This document shows positions 18,057 to 26,157 of a DNA stretch of 51,904 nt, piece by piece (within the stretch, counting starts at the first letter, position 1; each line of letters starts with the position of its first letter). The stretch is taken from the NCBI RefSeq assembly GCF_015206885.1, contig NZ_JADEXY010000009.1:1-51904 (forward strand), given 5' to 3'. A model generated the notes under the pieces. That model was not told where the DNA came from and did no database searches. It saw only the letters and a program-made list of their open reading frames with translations. A program made the translations under genes and the position numbers. This stretch comes from Microcystis aeruginosa LEGE 91341. GTDB lineage: Bacteria; Cyanobacteriota; Cyanobacteriia; Cyanobacteriales; Microcystaceae.

Positions 18057-20033
18057 ATGGTTGCATCTCTAGAATCTTCTGTGGTCAGAATTTATAAGCA
18101 ACGAAAAAATAAAGATGATAAAATAGAAATTGTTGGGGCAGGATTTCTAATATCATCAGAATACTTGATTACCTGCGCTCATGTTGTCAATGAATCTTTA
18201 GGATTAGTATTAACATCTGCTGAGAAACCCACTGACATTATTGAGTGTGATTTTCCTATCATTGCATCGGGTACATCTTTAAAAACAACCGTAGAAGTTT
18301 GGCATCCGGTTAAATTTAAAAGCAACGATCCTCAAGATATTGCTATTTTAAAATTAAAAGATTCAGTTCTTTCACAAGCTCAACCAGTTTCTTTAATTAC
18401 CTCTAAAATAGGAGATTTATCTGATCATAATTATAAAGCTTATGGTTTTTCCAGAAACGAAGGTGTCTGGTCTGATGGTAAGATAATAGGTCATATTGCT
18501 AACAACAAAATTCAGATAGAAGATACTAAAAGCACAGGATATGCTGTAGAAGCTGGGTTTAGTGGGACAGCTATCTGGGATGAGCAATTGGGGGGAGTAG
18601 TGGGGATAGCAGTAATGGCTGATATCCAAAAATTGGGTGCTAAATCTGCATTTTTTATTCCTACTAATGTTCTTTTAAAAGCTTGGAATAAGTTGCTAGA
18701 TATAGCACAAATAGAAGGAAAAATTCCTGAGATTATCTCCTCGATTAAATGTATATTTGAAAACAAGAGTTATCAAGATCAACTTAATACAGCTTATGAA
18801 AATTTAAAAATTGAAGTGAGGGATCATTTAGTTGATTTACCTAGAGCAATTCCTTCCTCTTGGTCTGATTTTATAGAAATAATCTATCAATTAGATGAAA
18901 AATATTTCACTTATTCTTCTCAATCAAAATTTTCTTGGTTAGAAATATTTATTGGCTATTTAATCATTCAGTTAACCTCAACAGATGCTCTGGCAAAGTT
19001 ATTAAAAGAATGGCTAAAAAAATATCAAACAAAATGGGAAGTTTTAATCAATACTTTAGAAAATAATCTTAATCATCGCTCACAAAATATCGCTCAAAAA
19101 TCAACAGACAAAAATCCCTGCTTATTTGTTACCCTTACAGAGGAAAACAAATCTTTAATGCTGAGAGCTTGGATTGTTAAAGATATCAACAATTATCATC
19201 CCACAGAAAAAGAACCTCAAAAACGTGGAGAATATCAATCTTTAACCCCCAATGAAGGAATAAGTCTGGGTAATCATCTCCAAGAAAATGAATTGATTAA
19301 TCACTTAAAAAAAATTAAACGAGAATCAGAAAATATCTGTCAATCTTCCCTAGAAAAAGTTCAATTTTTTCTTCCCTATAGATTTATTGAAAAAGAGATT
19401 AAACCGATTGATTTATTTTCAATTGATGAAGTGGCAACAGCTACAGGCTGCGATCCTCATCATTGGGGAGTCGATCATGAGATAATCATGAGATTTTCAG
19501 AACGAATAACAGCCGAAAATATCAACAATCAACAAAGCTATTTATGGATGAAAAAATGCCAACTTTTTCGGAATATACAGCAGCAAAATCTCACCCAAAT
19601 CTTAAAGTGTGAAGAAGAAATACAAAAACTGATCGAATCAAACAATCAGCAAACAGTTATTTTTAAAAAAACTCTGGCAAATAATGACCATCCGAATAAA
19701 ATACTCAAATATCATAAATTTAACAATGTTATCGGTTCAAGGTTAACTAATCTCAGTCAAGAAAACTCCTTAGAGTTAAAAAATATTCTAGCCATTTTAT
19801 ACGAAACTGGAATCCCTTTATCTCTGTGGATACGACCCGATGCTAACCCAGAACTTAACTGTCAGGAAAGATTAGACCCTATCTGTCGATGTCCACTAGA
19901 GAAATTACCAGAAATAATTAAAAATAAACGTTCTGCTGCTTGGTTAGAAGATAATCATATTGGGAATCATTTATCATTACTTTGGGATGACTACCAGCTT
20001 GTTCCCCCCAACTATCCACTTTTGATGCCATAA
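18057..20033 (+). CDS. Trypsin-like protease with VMAP-C-like C-terminal domain
   Basis: A 658-residue protein with AAGGA upstream of the ATG. Residues 1-215 form a trypsin-like domain with a complete triad: His in TCAHVV (~residue 42), Asp in DIAILKL (~102), Ser in GFSGTAIW (~174). A middle helical segment (~230-330) fits an effector-associated adaptor. The C-terminal ~300 residues resemble the VMAP-C domain, including the tail motifs SLWIRPDAN, CPLEKLPEII and HLSLLWDDYQ. In vWA-MoxR-VMAP systems this protein is the effector-bearing component. I infer that it is released or activated to cleave cellular proteins on infection. The MoxR gene begins 8 bp downstream. Confidence 0.85.
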   Translation: MVASLESSVVRIYKQRKNKDDKIEIVGAGFLISSEYLITCAHVVNESLGLVLTSAEKPTDIIECDFPIIASGTSLKTTVEVWHPVKFKSNDPQDIAILKLKDSVLSQAQPVSLITSKIGDLSDHNYKAYGFSRNEGVWSDGKIIGHIANNKIQIEDTKSTGYAVEAGFSGTAIWDEQLGGVVGIAVMADIQKLGAKSAFFIPTNVLLKAWNKLLDIAQIEGKIPEIISSIKCIFENKSYQDQLNTAYENLKIEVRDHLVDLPRAIPSSWSDFIEIIYQLDEKYFTYSSQSKFSWLEIFIGYLIIQLTSTDALAKLLKEWLKKYQTKWEVLINTLENNLNHRSQNIAQKSTDKNPCLFVTLTEENKSLMLRAWIVKDINNYHPTEKEPQKRGEYQSLTPNEGISLGNHLQENELINHLKKIKRESENICQSSLEKVQFFLPYRFIEKEIKPIDLFSIDEVATATGCDPHHWGVDHEIIMRFSERITAENINNQQSYLWMKKCQLFRNIQQQNLTQILKCEEEIQKLIESNNQQTVIFKKTLANNDHPNKILKYHKFNNVIGSRLTNLSQENSLELKNILAILYETGIPLSLWIRPDANPELNCQERLDPICRCPLEKLPEIIKNKRSAAWLEDNHIGNHLSLLWDDYQLVPPNYPLLMP

Positions 20034-20041
20034 ATTGAACT

Positions 20042-21061
20042 ATGACAGACTGGAAAAAATTTACAGGAAATCAACAACCCACAGACTCTTGGACATTACC
20101 AGAACCCCCCAGCTGGCGACCTTTTGGCAAAGAAAAGCAACCGGGAGAAAGTCGTCGTAAGCATCGGGGAGAAACCTTTCTAGTGCGCGACGAAGAAATT
20201 AAAATGGTCAATGCAGCCTTGTATTTACGGCGACCTTTATTAGTAACTGGCAAACCCGGAACGGGAAAGTCATCCCTTGCCTATAAAGTCGCCCAGGAAT
20301 TAAACTTAGGAGAAGTATTATACTGGCCGATTACTACCCATACTACCCTAAAAGACGGACTTTATAACTATGATGCGATCGGTCGGTTACAGGAGGTTAA
20401 ATTACTGGAACGAGAGCAAAAAGAATTAACCCCAGAAGAACGAAAAGACCAATTAAAACAGATTGAAAAATATATTATCCTTGGACCCTTGGGAACCGCA
20501 CTATTAGAGTCGGAAAAACCAAGAATACTGTTAATTGATGAAATTGATAAGAGTGATATCGATTTACCCAATGATTTACTCACCTTATTTGAAGAAGGAC
20601 GCTTTGAAATTCCCGAATTAGTTAGGCTAAAAGAAGAAGTCCCAAGGGTTGAAGTCCGCACTGCTTATACCGATACAACCGACGTTACCCAGAAAGATAT
20701 AAAAACACCTATAAAAGATGGTTTAGTTATCTGTAAGGCTTTTCCTTTTGTGATTTTAACTAGCAATGGAGAACGAGACTTTCCCCCACCTTTTTTGCGT
20801 CGTTGTCTCCGTTTAACTATGAAAGAACCGGAAAAACCCGACTTAATTAAAATAATTGAGGCACATTTAGAAGAAACAATCACTAACAATCCAGACATCG
20901 ATAAACTTATTGATAACTTCATTCAAAAGCGCAATTCACAAACCCTAGCCACGGATCAATTACTTAATGCTATTTTTATGGTCAAAAAAGGAGCTATATC
21001 AACTGATGATGACCTGATTAATCAACTTTTGAAAGATTTGGGGAGGGTAGAAGATGAGTGA
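20042..21061 (+). CDS. MoxR-like AAA+ ATPase
   Basis: A 339-residue AAA+ ATPase of the MoxR/RavA clade. Walker A is GKPGTGKSS near residues 71-79, Walker B ILLIDEIDKSD near 161-171, sensor 1 in ILTSNGERDFP, and a following arginine-rich FLRRCLRL. MoxR ATPases work with vWA-domain partners as chaperone-like remodellers. The downstream gene overlaps by 8 bp and encodes such a vWA-like protein, and the protease precedes it by 8 bp, so the three are translationally linked. I infer that it drives an NTP-dependent switch between sensing by the vWA-FGE protein and activation of the protease. Confidence 0.88.
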   Translation: MTDWKKFTGNQQPTDSWTLPEPPSWRPFGKEKQPGESRRKHRGETFLVRDEEIKMVNAALYLRRPLLVTGKPGTGKSSLAYKVAQELNLGEVLYWPITTHTTLKDGLYNYDAIGRLQEVKLLEREQKELTPEERKDQLKQIEKYIILGPLGTALLESEKPRILLIDEIDKSDIDLPNDLLTLFEEGRFEIPELVRLKEEVPRVEVRTAYTDTTDVTQKDIKTPIKDGLVICKAFPFVILTSNGERDFPPPFLRRCLRLTMKEPEKPDLIKIIEAHLEETITNNPDIDKLIDNFIQKRNSQTLATDQLLNAIFMVKKGAISTDDDLINQLLKDLGRVEDE

Positions 21062-23705
21062 ATCCCCATCCAATTCATCAATTAAAAAACTATTAGATTA
21101 TCTAGAGCAAACAGGACTACTAGAACGGTTACAACTCAGTGATGAAGATGTAGCTGATAGTATCTGGTTGGCCCTACAAATGGGAGTTGAAGACTTGCAA
21201 TCACCCCCAGAAACTCCAGAAAATACAGAGCCAATAGATTCATCAACTTCTAATCAAATAGAGGAAAACTTAGAAGATATTCCAGAAGATAACCTATCAA
21301 AATCTCAGCCAATTGTCGATGTTATTACCGAAGAATCTCTCCCCAAAGAAATAGAAAAAACTACCCCAATCCAAGACTTTCCTTTTCAAGTTCCTGCTGC
21401 TGCGGCACTACAGACAGCACTCTTTATTAGTCGCGTTTTGCGTCCTTTCATGGGAAAAGTTTCCTCAGCAACTAAAACGATTTTAGATGAAGAAGCAACC
21501 GCTTCTTTTATTGCAGAAAGGGATATTTGGCTACCCGTGACTAAACCCCAACCGGAACGCTGGTTGACCCTCGAATTAGTAGTAGAAGAATCTAGATCCT
21601 CTTTTATTTGGCGAGAATTAGTTAATGAGTTACAAAATCTCTTAGAAAATCAAGGAGCATTTAAAACCGTCAGAGTTTGGCAACTATCAACCTCAAATAA
21701 TCAAGAATTACAGTTAGTCAGACGCAGAAAAAAAGGTAAACCGGGACAACGTTATCACTCCCATAAAGAACTTATTCATCCCAGGGGACGGGGATTAGTT
21801 TTGTTAGTAAGTGATTGTGTTTCTCCTCTCTGGCAAAAAGCCTTAATTCATCCTTGGTTAAAAGATTGGTCAGAAAAACAACCCACCGCTATTCTGCAAC
21901 TTTTCCCCGAAAGATTATGGAATAGTACCCAACTAGGACGGGGACGTAAACTCTTTACCACTGCTTTAACTGCTGGTGTTCCCAATCCGAAATTAATCTT
22001 AAAAAATTATCCCCAATGGCTACCGATTAACTGGCAAAATACCCTTCTTATTCCCGTAATCACGTTAGAAACAGAAGTCCTCAAACAATGGGCAAAAGTT
22101 GTCGCTGGGTCAGGTAATGCTCAGATTTCCGCTTTTTTATTTGATTTAGAATTTATTAAACAACAAATTATCGAAATTCCCCCTATATCCAGAGAGGAAA
22201 ATAAGCAAGACAGCGAGGATAAAAACACCATTAAAAATAAGGCCGAGGCAATAGTCGAGCGATTTTTTGCCACCGCTTCCGAACCAGCCAAAAAATTAGC
22301 AAAAATGATGGCAGCTGCCCCGGTAAGTATGCAGGTGGTCAATCTTATTCGTAAAACTCTTTTAAACGAAGTGCGTCCCGTTCATGTGGCAGAATTTTAT
22401 ATGGGAGGTTTATTAAAACCGATTGTAGAAAATGAAGAAGGACAGTATCGAGTCTATGACTTTTTACCCGGGGTACGTCAAGTCTTAAATGATGCTATCG
22501 GTAGGCGACAAACTATCAAGGTACTCGATGCTATTTCCCAATATATTGCCGGGGAAATTAAAAGTCCTATCCGCAGTTTTGCCGCTTTATTAACCCTATT
22601 ACCCACCTATCCCCCAGAACAAAGAGAAAAAATTCTTCCCTTTGCTCAAGTCAGCATCGAAGTCTTACGCAATCTGGGGGGAGAATACGCAGAATTTGCC
22701 GAAGAAATCGCCGTTAATATTTCTAATCTCCCTCCAATCCCTCAACCCTCGCAACCTCCCTTAAAAACCTCTATCTTTGACGTTGCCACCATCGAAATCC
22801 TAGAAACCCGTACCTTTGAATTTACCCTAGCAACCATAGAACGTCAGTATCAAAATCCTTTTGAAGGAGAAACATGGGTAATTAAAAAGGAAAAAAGGCA
22901 AGCAGAAGGCATTGTCGAAAAACTAGCCGAGGGAGTCGAATTGGAATTGATGGAAATCCCCGGCGGCACATTTATGATGGGAACCGAAGACGAGGAAATC
23001 GAAAGACTGGTGAAAAAATTTGGTAGGGATGGATTTAGACGAGAAAAACCCCCACACCCAGTAACCGTTTCCTCTTTCTACATGGGACGTTATCCCATCA
23101 CCCAAGCTCAGTGGCAAGCTATCGCCGCAACCGCTAAAATAGACATCGACCTAGAGACAAACCCCTCTCGCTTCAAAGGGGACGAGCTACCCGTAGAACA
23201 AGTCAACTGGTATCAAGCAACGGAATTCTGTCAACGACTATCAAGGGAAACAAAACGGGAGTATCGGCTACCGAGTGAGGCAGAATGGGAATATGCCTGT
23301 AGAGCGGGGACAACAACTGCCTTTCACTTTGGGGAAACTATAAGGGCAGATTTAGCTAACTATCGAGCTACTGAAACCTATGCCGATGAACCCAAAGGAA
23401 AATATCGACGTAAAACAACCCCAGTGGGCTATTTTCAGGCAGCTAACGCCTTCGGGTTGTACGATATGCACGGCAATGTCTGGGAATGGTGTGCCGATAC
23501 TTGGCACGATAATTATGATGGTGCGCCGACGGATGGCAGTGCTTGTGCGAAAGATAGGAATGATAATCGTTCTCCATTGCGGGGCGGTTCTTGGTTCATC
23601 GATCCGGATTACTGCCGTTCCGCTTTCCGCCTCGACTACTACCGCCGCGCCTACTACGACGGCCTCGGTTTTCGGGTGGTGTGGGGTGCTGGGGGGACTT
23701 TGTAA
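21054..23705 (+). CDS. vWA-like (SAV_2336-type) protein with C-terminal FGE domain
   Basis: An 883-residue fusion. The N-terminus (~1-120) is acidic and low in complexity. Residues ~150-350 resemble SAV_2336-type vWA domains, with a MIDAS-like EESRS in place of DxSxS (~177-181) and a strand GLVLLVSDCVSPLW. A helical region follows. The last ~255 residues are a formylglycine-generating-enzyme/sulfatase-modifying-factor fold (IPGGTFMMGTEDEE, YRLPSEAEWEYACRAGT, GLYDMHGNVWEWC). The first catalytic-type cysteine of true FGEs is absent, so this is probably a binding domain. Residues 848-871 look like a DGR variable region. The gene overlaps the MoxR gene by 8 bp. I infer that it is the sensor of the system. 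Confidence 0.85.
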   Translation: MSESPSNSSIKKLLDYLEQTGLLERLQLSDEDVADSIWLALQMGVEDLQSPPETPENTEPIDSSTSNQIEENLEDIPEDNLSKSQPIVDVITEESLPKEIEKTTPIQDFPFQVPAAAALQTALFISRVLRPFMGKVSSATKTILDEEATASFIAERDIWLPVTKPQPERWLTLELVVEESRSSFIWRELVNELQNLLENQGAFKTVRVWQLSTSNNQELQLVRRRKKGKPGQRYHSHKELIHPRGRGLVLLVSDCVSPLWQKALIHPWLKDWSEKQPTAILQLFPERLWNSTQLGRGRKLFTTALTAGVPNPKLILKNYPQWLPINWQNTLLIPVITLETEVLKQWAKVVAGSGNAQISAFLFDLEFIKQQIIEIPPISREENKQDSEDKNTIKNKAEAIVERFFATASEPAKKLAKMMAAAPVSMQVVNLIRKTLLNEVRPVHVAEFYMGGLLKPIVENEEGQYRVYDFLPGVRQVLNDAIGRRQTIKVLDAISQYIAGEIKSPIRSFAALLTLLPTYPPEQREKILPFAQVSIEVLRNLGGEYAEFAEEIAVNISNLPPIPQPSQPPLKTSIFDVATIEILETRTFEFTLATIERQYQNPFEGETWVIKKEKRQAEGIVEKLAEGVELELMEIPGGTFMMGTEDEEIERLVKKFGRDGFRREKPPHPVTVSSFYMGRYPITQAQWQAIAATAKIDIDLETNPSRFKGDELPVEQVNWYQATEFCQRLSRETKREYRLPSEAEWEYACRAGTTTAFHFGETIRADLANYRATETYADEPKGKYRRKTTPVGYFQAANAFGLYDMHGNVWEWCADTWHDNYDGAPTDGSACAKDRNDNRSPLRGGSWFIDPDYCRSAFRLDYYRRAYYDGLGFRVVWGAGGTL
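23580..23705 (+). other. DGR variable region 1 (putative)
   Basis: The 3' end of the FGE gene. A conserved block (GGGGCGGTTCTTGG) is followed by variable codons 23595-23666, then GGTTTTCGGGT. The variable codons include TTC, ATC, TAC, CTC, GAC, TAC, TAC, GCC, TAC, TAC, GAC and CTC, as expected if AAC template codons were mutated at adenines. The block TGCCGTTCCGCTTTCCGC between them is identical in variable region 2. Similarity to region 2 continues past the stop codon for about 70 bp. No template repeat or reverse transcriptase is in this window. Confidence 0.72.
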
Positions 23706-23863
23706 CCCTTTTTCTCTTTTTTTCCCTTTTTTTCCCTCATTCCCTTTTCTGGAATTTTTTTGGGCAAGCTATAGTACACGTATATTAGTTTAGGGGTTAT
23801 ACTAAATCTGGTTATTTGAGTTCTCCCCCCTGCTCCCCTTGATAAGGGGGGTGTCTGCTTGAG

Positions 23864-23898
23864 CAGAAAACGGGTTTCTCCGAGAAACCCGTTTTCTG
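23864..23898. repeat. Perfect 16-bp hairpin, copy 1
   Basis: CAGAAAACGGGTTTCT pairs perfectly with its complement across a 3-nt loop. The same hairpin occurs at 26254-26286. Both lie about 100-160 bp after an FGE gene stop codon. It could act as a bidirectional terminator or be a dispersed palindrome. Confidence 0.75.
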
Positions 23899-24105
23899 TG
23901 CTGAAAAAGTACGGGCGAAGCATTCGGATAGAAAATCTCCGGTTTCACCGATAGGTTATTGCCCGAATGCTTCGCCCCTACAGGACGCGGGCCGATGAAG
24001 ACGCGAGGTTTTGAACGACGATTCTCTCAAAATCTTGCACCTGTTTGGCGAGAAAAGCCCCAAAACCCTTACTTTGCCTACATTTCATATTTATTCAGCA
24101 AGCCC

Positions 24106-24280
24106 TAAGTAGTTGGTTATAATTAAATTAAAAATGGATTTTAGGTTCGATCCCCCCTGCCCCCCTTGATAAGGGGGGTGTCGATCCCCCTGCCTTCCTT
24201 GATAAGGGGGGATCCCCCCTTAATCCCCCCTTTGATAAGGGGGGTGTCGATCCCCCTGCCTCCCTTGATAAGGGGGGGTG
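24106..24280 (+). mobile_element. TAAGTAG MITE, copy A (right end missing)
   Basis: It starts TAAGTAGTTGGTTATAATTA and continues into four CCCCC..TTGATAAGGGGGG palindromic modules. The right terminal CCTACCTACTTA seen in the other copies is absent, so the copy is truncated. The orientation is opposite to copy B; together they flank the PIN toxin-antitoxin pair. Confidence 0.75.
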
Positions 24281-24318
24281 TTGCCTTTTCTCATCTTAAA
24301 AAAACAGGAGACAGGACA

Positions 24319-24606
24319 ATGACATCGATCGAATTGCGGCAAAAACTAATCAACCAAATTGATCGGCTGAGTTTTGAAAAACTTCTCGTTGTAGAAAAGC
24401 TGATCGAAAGTTTAGAAAGTCATTTACCAGAAACCTCAAAAAATATAGATTCTGCACCAGAATCTCCAGCTTCAACAAACACTTATTTAGAAGATGATCC
24501 AATCATAGGAATGTGTTCTGGTGTAATTCCTAATCTTTCGGAGCGAGCGGAAGAAATTTTAGAAACAGCCATTAAACCTCGATCGGGATGGACATGGAAA
24601 GAATGA
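24319..24606 (+). CDS. Putative antitoxin partner of a PIN toxin
   Basis: A 95-residue protein from ATG 24319 with AGGAGACAGG just upstream; the longer open frame to the left only reads through the MITE. The N-terminus (RQKLINQIDRLSFEKLLVVE) is helical and the C-terminus (IPNLSERAEEILETAIK) fits a toxin-wrapping tail. The toxin gene starts in an ATGA overlap with its stop codon. The family is not certain, but position and size fit a VapB-type or related antitoxin. Confidence 0.72.
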   Translation: MTSIELRQKLINQIDRLSFEKLLVVEKLIESLESHLPETSKNIDSAPESPASTNTYLEDDPIIGMCSGVIPNLSERAEEILETAIKPRSGWTWKE

Positions 24607-25013
24607 ATTCTCTTGCTGATACAGGATTCATTGTTGCACTGATAGATTCTCAGGATTCCCATCACCGGGAAGTAAAAAATATCTATCTTCAGCAACAAAA
24701 AATCATAGTTCCTCAGAGTGTGTTAGCCGAGGTTGCTTATCTTTTAGGATGCAATGCTGGTATATCTTCCGTTATCCAGTTTTTGCGATTGCTAAAAACA
24801 AGTCGCTTTGAGCTAATGGCTTTGACAGAAGAGGATATTTCCAGAATAGGAGATATTTTGGAAGAATATCAAGACAGTAGAGTGGACTTTGTAGATGCTT
24901 CGGTTATGGCAATGGCGGAACGATTAAACCTCACAATAATTCTGACACTAGATCGCCGAGATTTTAGTCTCTATCGTCCTCAAAACTGCACTGCCTTTAC
25001 CTTGCTTCCCTAG
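24603..25013 (+). CDS. PIN domain protein, VapC-like toxin
   Basis: A 136-residue PIN protein, predicted ribonuclease toxin. Acidic positions are present: LADTGFIVALID near the N-terminus, AEVAYLLG, VDFVDASVMAMAERL and LTLDRRDFSLYRP near the C-terminus. I choose ATG 24603, which overlaps the antitoxin TGA; an upstream in-frame ATG at 24588 is possible. The pair is flanked by inverted MITE copies A and B and lies between two FGE genes, so it could stabilise the cluster or have arrived independently. Confidence 0.85.
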   Translation: MNSLADTGFIVALIDSQDSHHREVKNIYLQQQKIIVPQSVLAEVAYLLGCNAGISSVIQFLRLLKTSRFELMALTEEDISRIGDILEEYQDSRVDFVDASVMAMAERLNLTIILTLDRRDFSLYRPQNCTAFTLLP

Positions 25014-25110
25014 CTGAAAATTTATAGATTATATTATAATCATCTTAGGATTTTCTGAAATTCTCAAGAGTAATTCTTTTAATCCTTATTAAAACAAATA
25101 GAAAAACTGA

Positions 25111-25248
25111 TAAGTAGGCAGCTATTAAAAACTTTCAGATGCCCCCCTTATCAAGGGGGGTAGGCGGGATCGATGCCCCCCTTATCAAGGGGGGTAGGGG
25201 GGATCGAACCCAAAATTCATCTTCAATTTAATTATAACCAGCTACTTA
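25111..25248 (-). mobile_element. TAAGTAG MITE, copy B
   Basis: On the plus strand it begins TAAGTAGGCAGCTATTAAAA and ends TAATTATAACCAGCTACTTA, the reverse of copies A, C, D and E. It contains two CCCCCCTTATCAAGGGGGG modules. It ends 15 bp before the start codon of the second FGE gene, so it forms part of that gene's 5' region. Confidence 0.82.
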
Positions 25249-25263
25249 ACCACTCCATTAAAC

Positions 25264-26157
25264 ATGACTAAATTAATCACTCGACTACAGCAACGAGAAG
25301 CACAATATTACAGCGAGAATTTAGAGGAAGAAATTAATCTCGACATGATGCTTATCCCTAGCGGTTCCTTCCAGATGGGAACCCCAGATCAAGAAATAGA
25401 AAGACTCTGTAAAGAATACGATCTAGACTATTTCCAAAGAGAAAGTTTTCAACACACCGTTAATATTTCAGCTTTTTTCATGGGACGCTATCCCATCACC
25501 CAAGCACAGTGGCGAGCGATCGCCGCAACTGCTAAAATAGACATCGATCTAGAACTAGAGCCTTCCTACTTCAAAAAGCCATATCAAGAGCAGGATAGAT
25601 GGACAAGACCCGTAGAACGAGTAAACTGGGAGCAAGCAACAGAATTCTGTAAACGACTATCAAGGGAAACAAAACGGGAGTATCGGCTACCGAGTGAGGC
25701 AGAATGGGAATATGCCTGTAGAGCGGGGACAAAAACCGCTTTTCATTTTGGGGAGACGATTACCACAGATTTGGCTAATTACAGCGGAACTGATTGGGAA
25801 AGAGACAAAAAAGTTTATCCAGGGAATTATGGAAGGGGACAAAAAGGCATCTATCGAGAACAGACGACACCAGTAGGCTATTTTAAGGTAGCTAATGCCT
25901 TTGGTCTGTACGATATGCACGGAAACGTTTGGGAATGGTGCGAGGACGATTATCACCCTAATTATGAAGGCGCACCCACTGATGGGAGTGCTTGGATTAG
26001 CAAGAACAAATCTACTACCAAAGTAGTGCGGGGCGGTTCTTGGCTCAACTATCCTTACGTCTGCCGTTCCGCTTTCCGCATCTACTACTACCGCCGCGAC
26101 ATCCGCAACTACTATAACGGTTTTCGGGTAGTCTGCGTATTCGGGAGGACTCTGTAA
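25264..26157 (+). CDS. FGE-like (SUMF1-fold) protein, second DGR-type target
   Basis: A 297-residue protein made almost wholly of a formylglycine-generating-enzyme fold after a short N-terminal helix. Motifs are IPSGSFQMGTPDQEIE near residues 37-52, YRLPSEAEWEYACRAGT near 139-155, GLYDMHGNVWEWC near 216-228 and RGGSW near 257. An ~80-bp stretch (about 25650-25731) is identical to the FGE part of the 883-residue protein, indicating recent duplication or gene conversion. The first FGE catalytic-type cysteine is missing, so a ligand-binding rather than enzymatic role is likely. Residues 261-285 are the variable segment. MITE B lies 15 bp upstream and may supply its promoter. Confidence 0.85.
   Translation: MTKLITRLQQREAQYYSENLEEEINLDMMLIPSGSFQMGTPDQEIERLCKEYDLDYFQRESFQHTVNISAFFMGRYPITQAQWRAIAATAKIDIDLELEPSYFKKPYQEQDRWTRPVERVNWEQATEFCKRLSRETKREYRLPSEAEWEYACRAGTKTAFHFGETITTDLANYSGTDWERDKKVYPGNYGRGQKGIYREQTTPVGYFKVANAFGLYDMHGNVWEWCEDDYHPNYEGAPTDGSAWISKNKSTTKVVRGGSWLNYPYVCRSAFRIYYYRRDIRNYYNGFRVVCVFGRTL
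26029..26157 (+). other. DGR variable region 2 (putative)
   Basis: Built like region 1: conserved CGGGGCGGTTCTTGG, variable codons 26044-26118 (CTC AAC TAT CCT TAC GTC ... ATC TAC TAC TAC ... GAC ATC CGC AAC TAC TAT AAC), then GGTTTTCGGGTAGT and a shared T-rich flank. Most codons that differ from region 1 differ at the first or second base and keep C at the third. This is the footprint expected of adenine-directed mutagenesis of AAC codons. Confidence 0.72.

Larger units (their letters stand above)
23706..24318. other. Intergenic region after the FGE gene: T-rich tract, hairpin and MITE
   Basis: A pyrimidine-rich tract (23706-23760) shared with the 3' flank of the second FGE gene is followed by a strong hairpin (23864-23898) and a MITE (24106-24280). 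The tract 23940-24060 shows no gene and no clear motif beyond GCATTCGG/CCGAATGC complementary segments (near 23920 and 23963). Confidence 0.6.

Noticed and set aside
23380-23793. Plus-strand frame overlapping the FGE 3' end
   Set aside because: It is a second frame through the variable region; cysteine- and threonine-rich runs come from the NNC codons read out of frame.
24136-24160. GGTTCGATCCC resembling a tRNA T-arm
   Set aside because: It belongs to the MITE, recurs in several copies, and no acceptor stem or other tRNA arms surround it.
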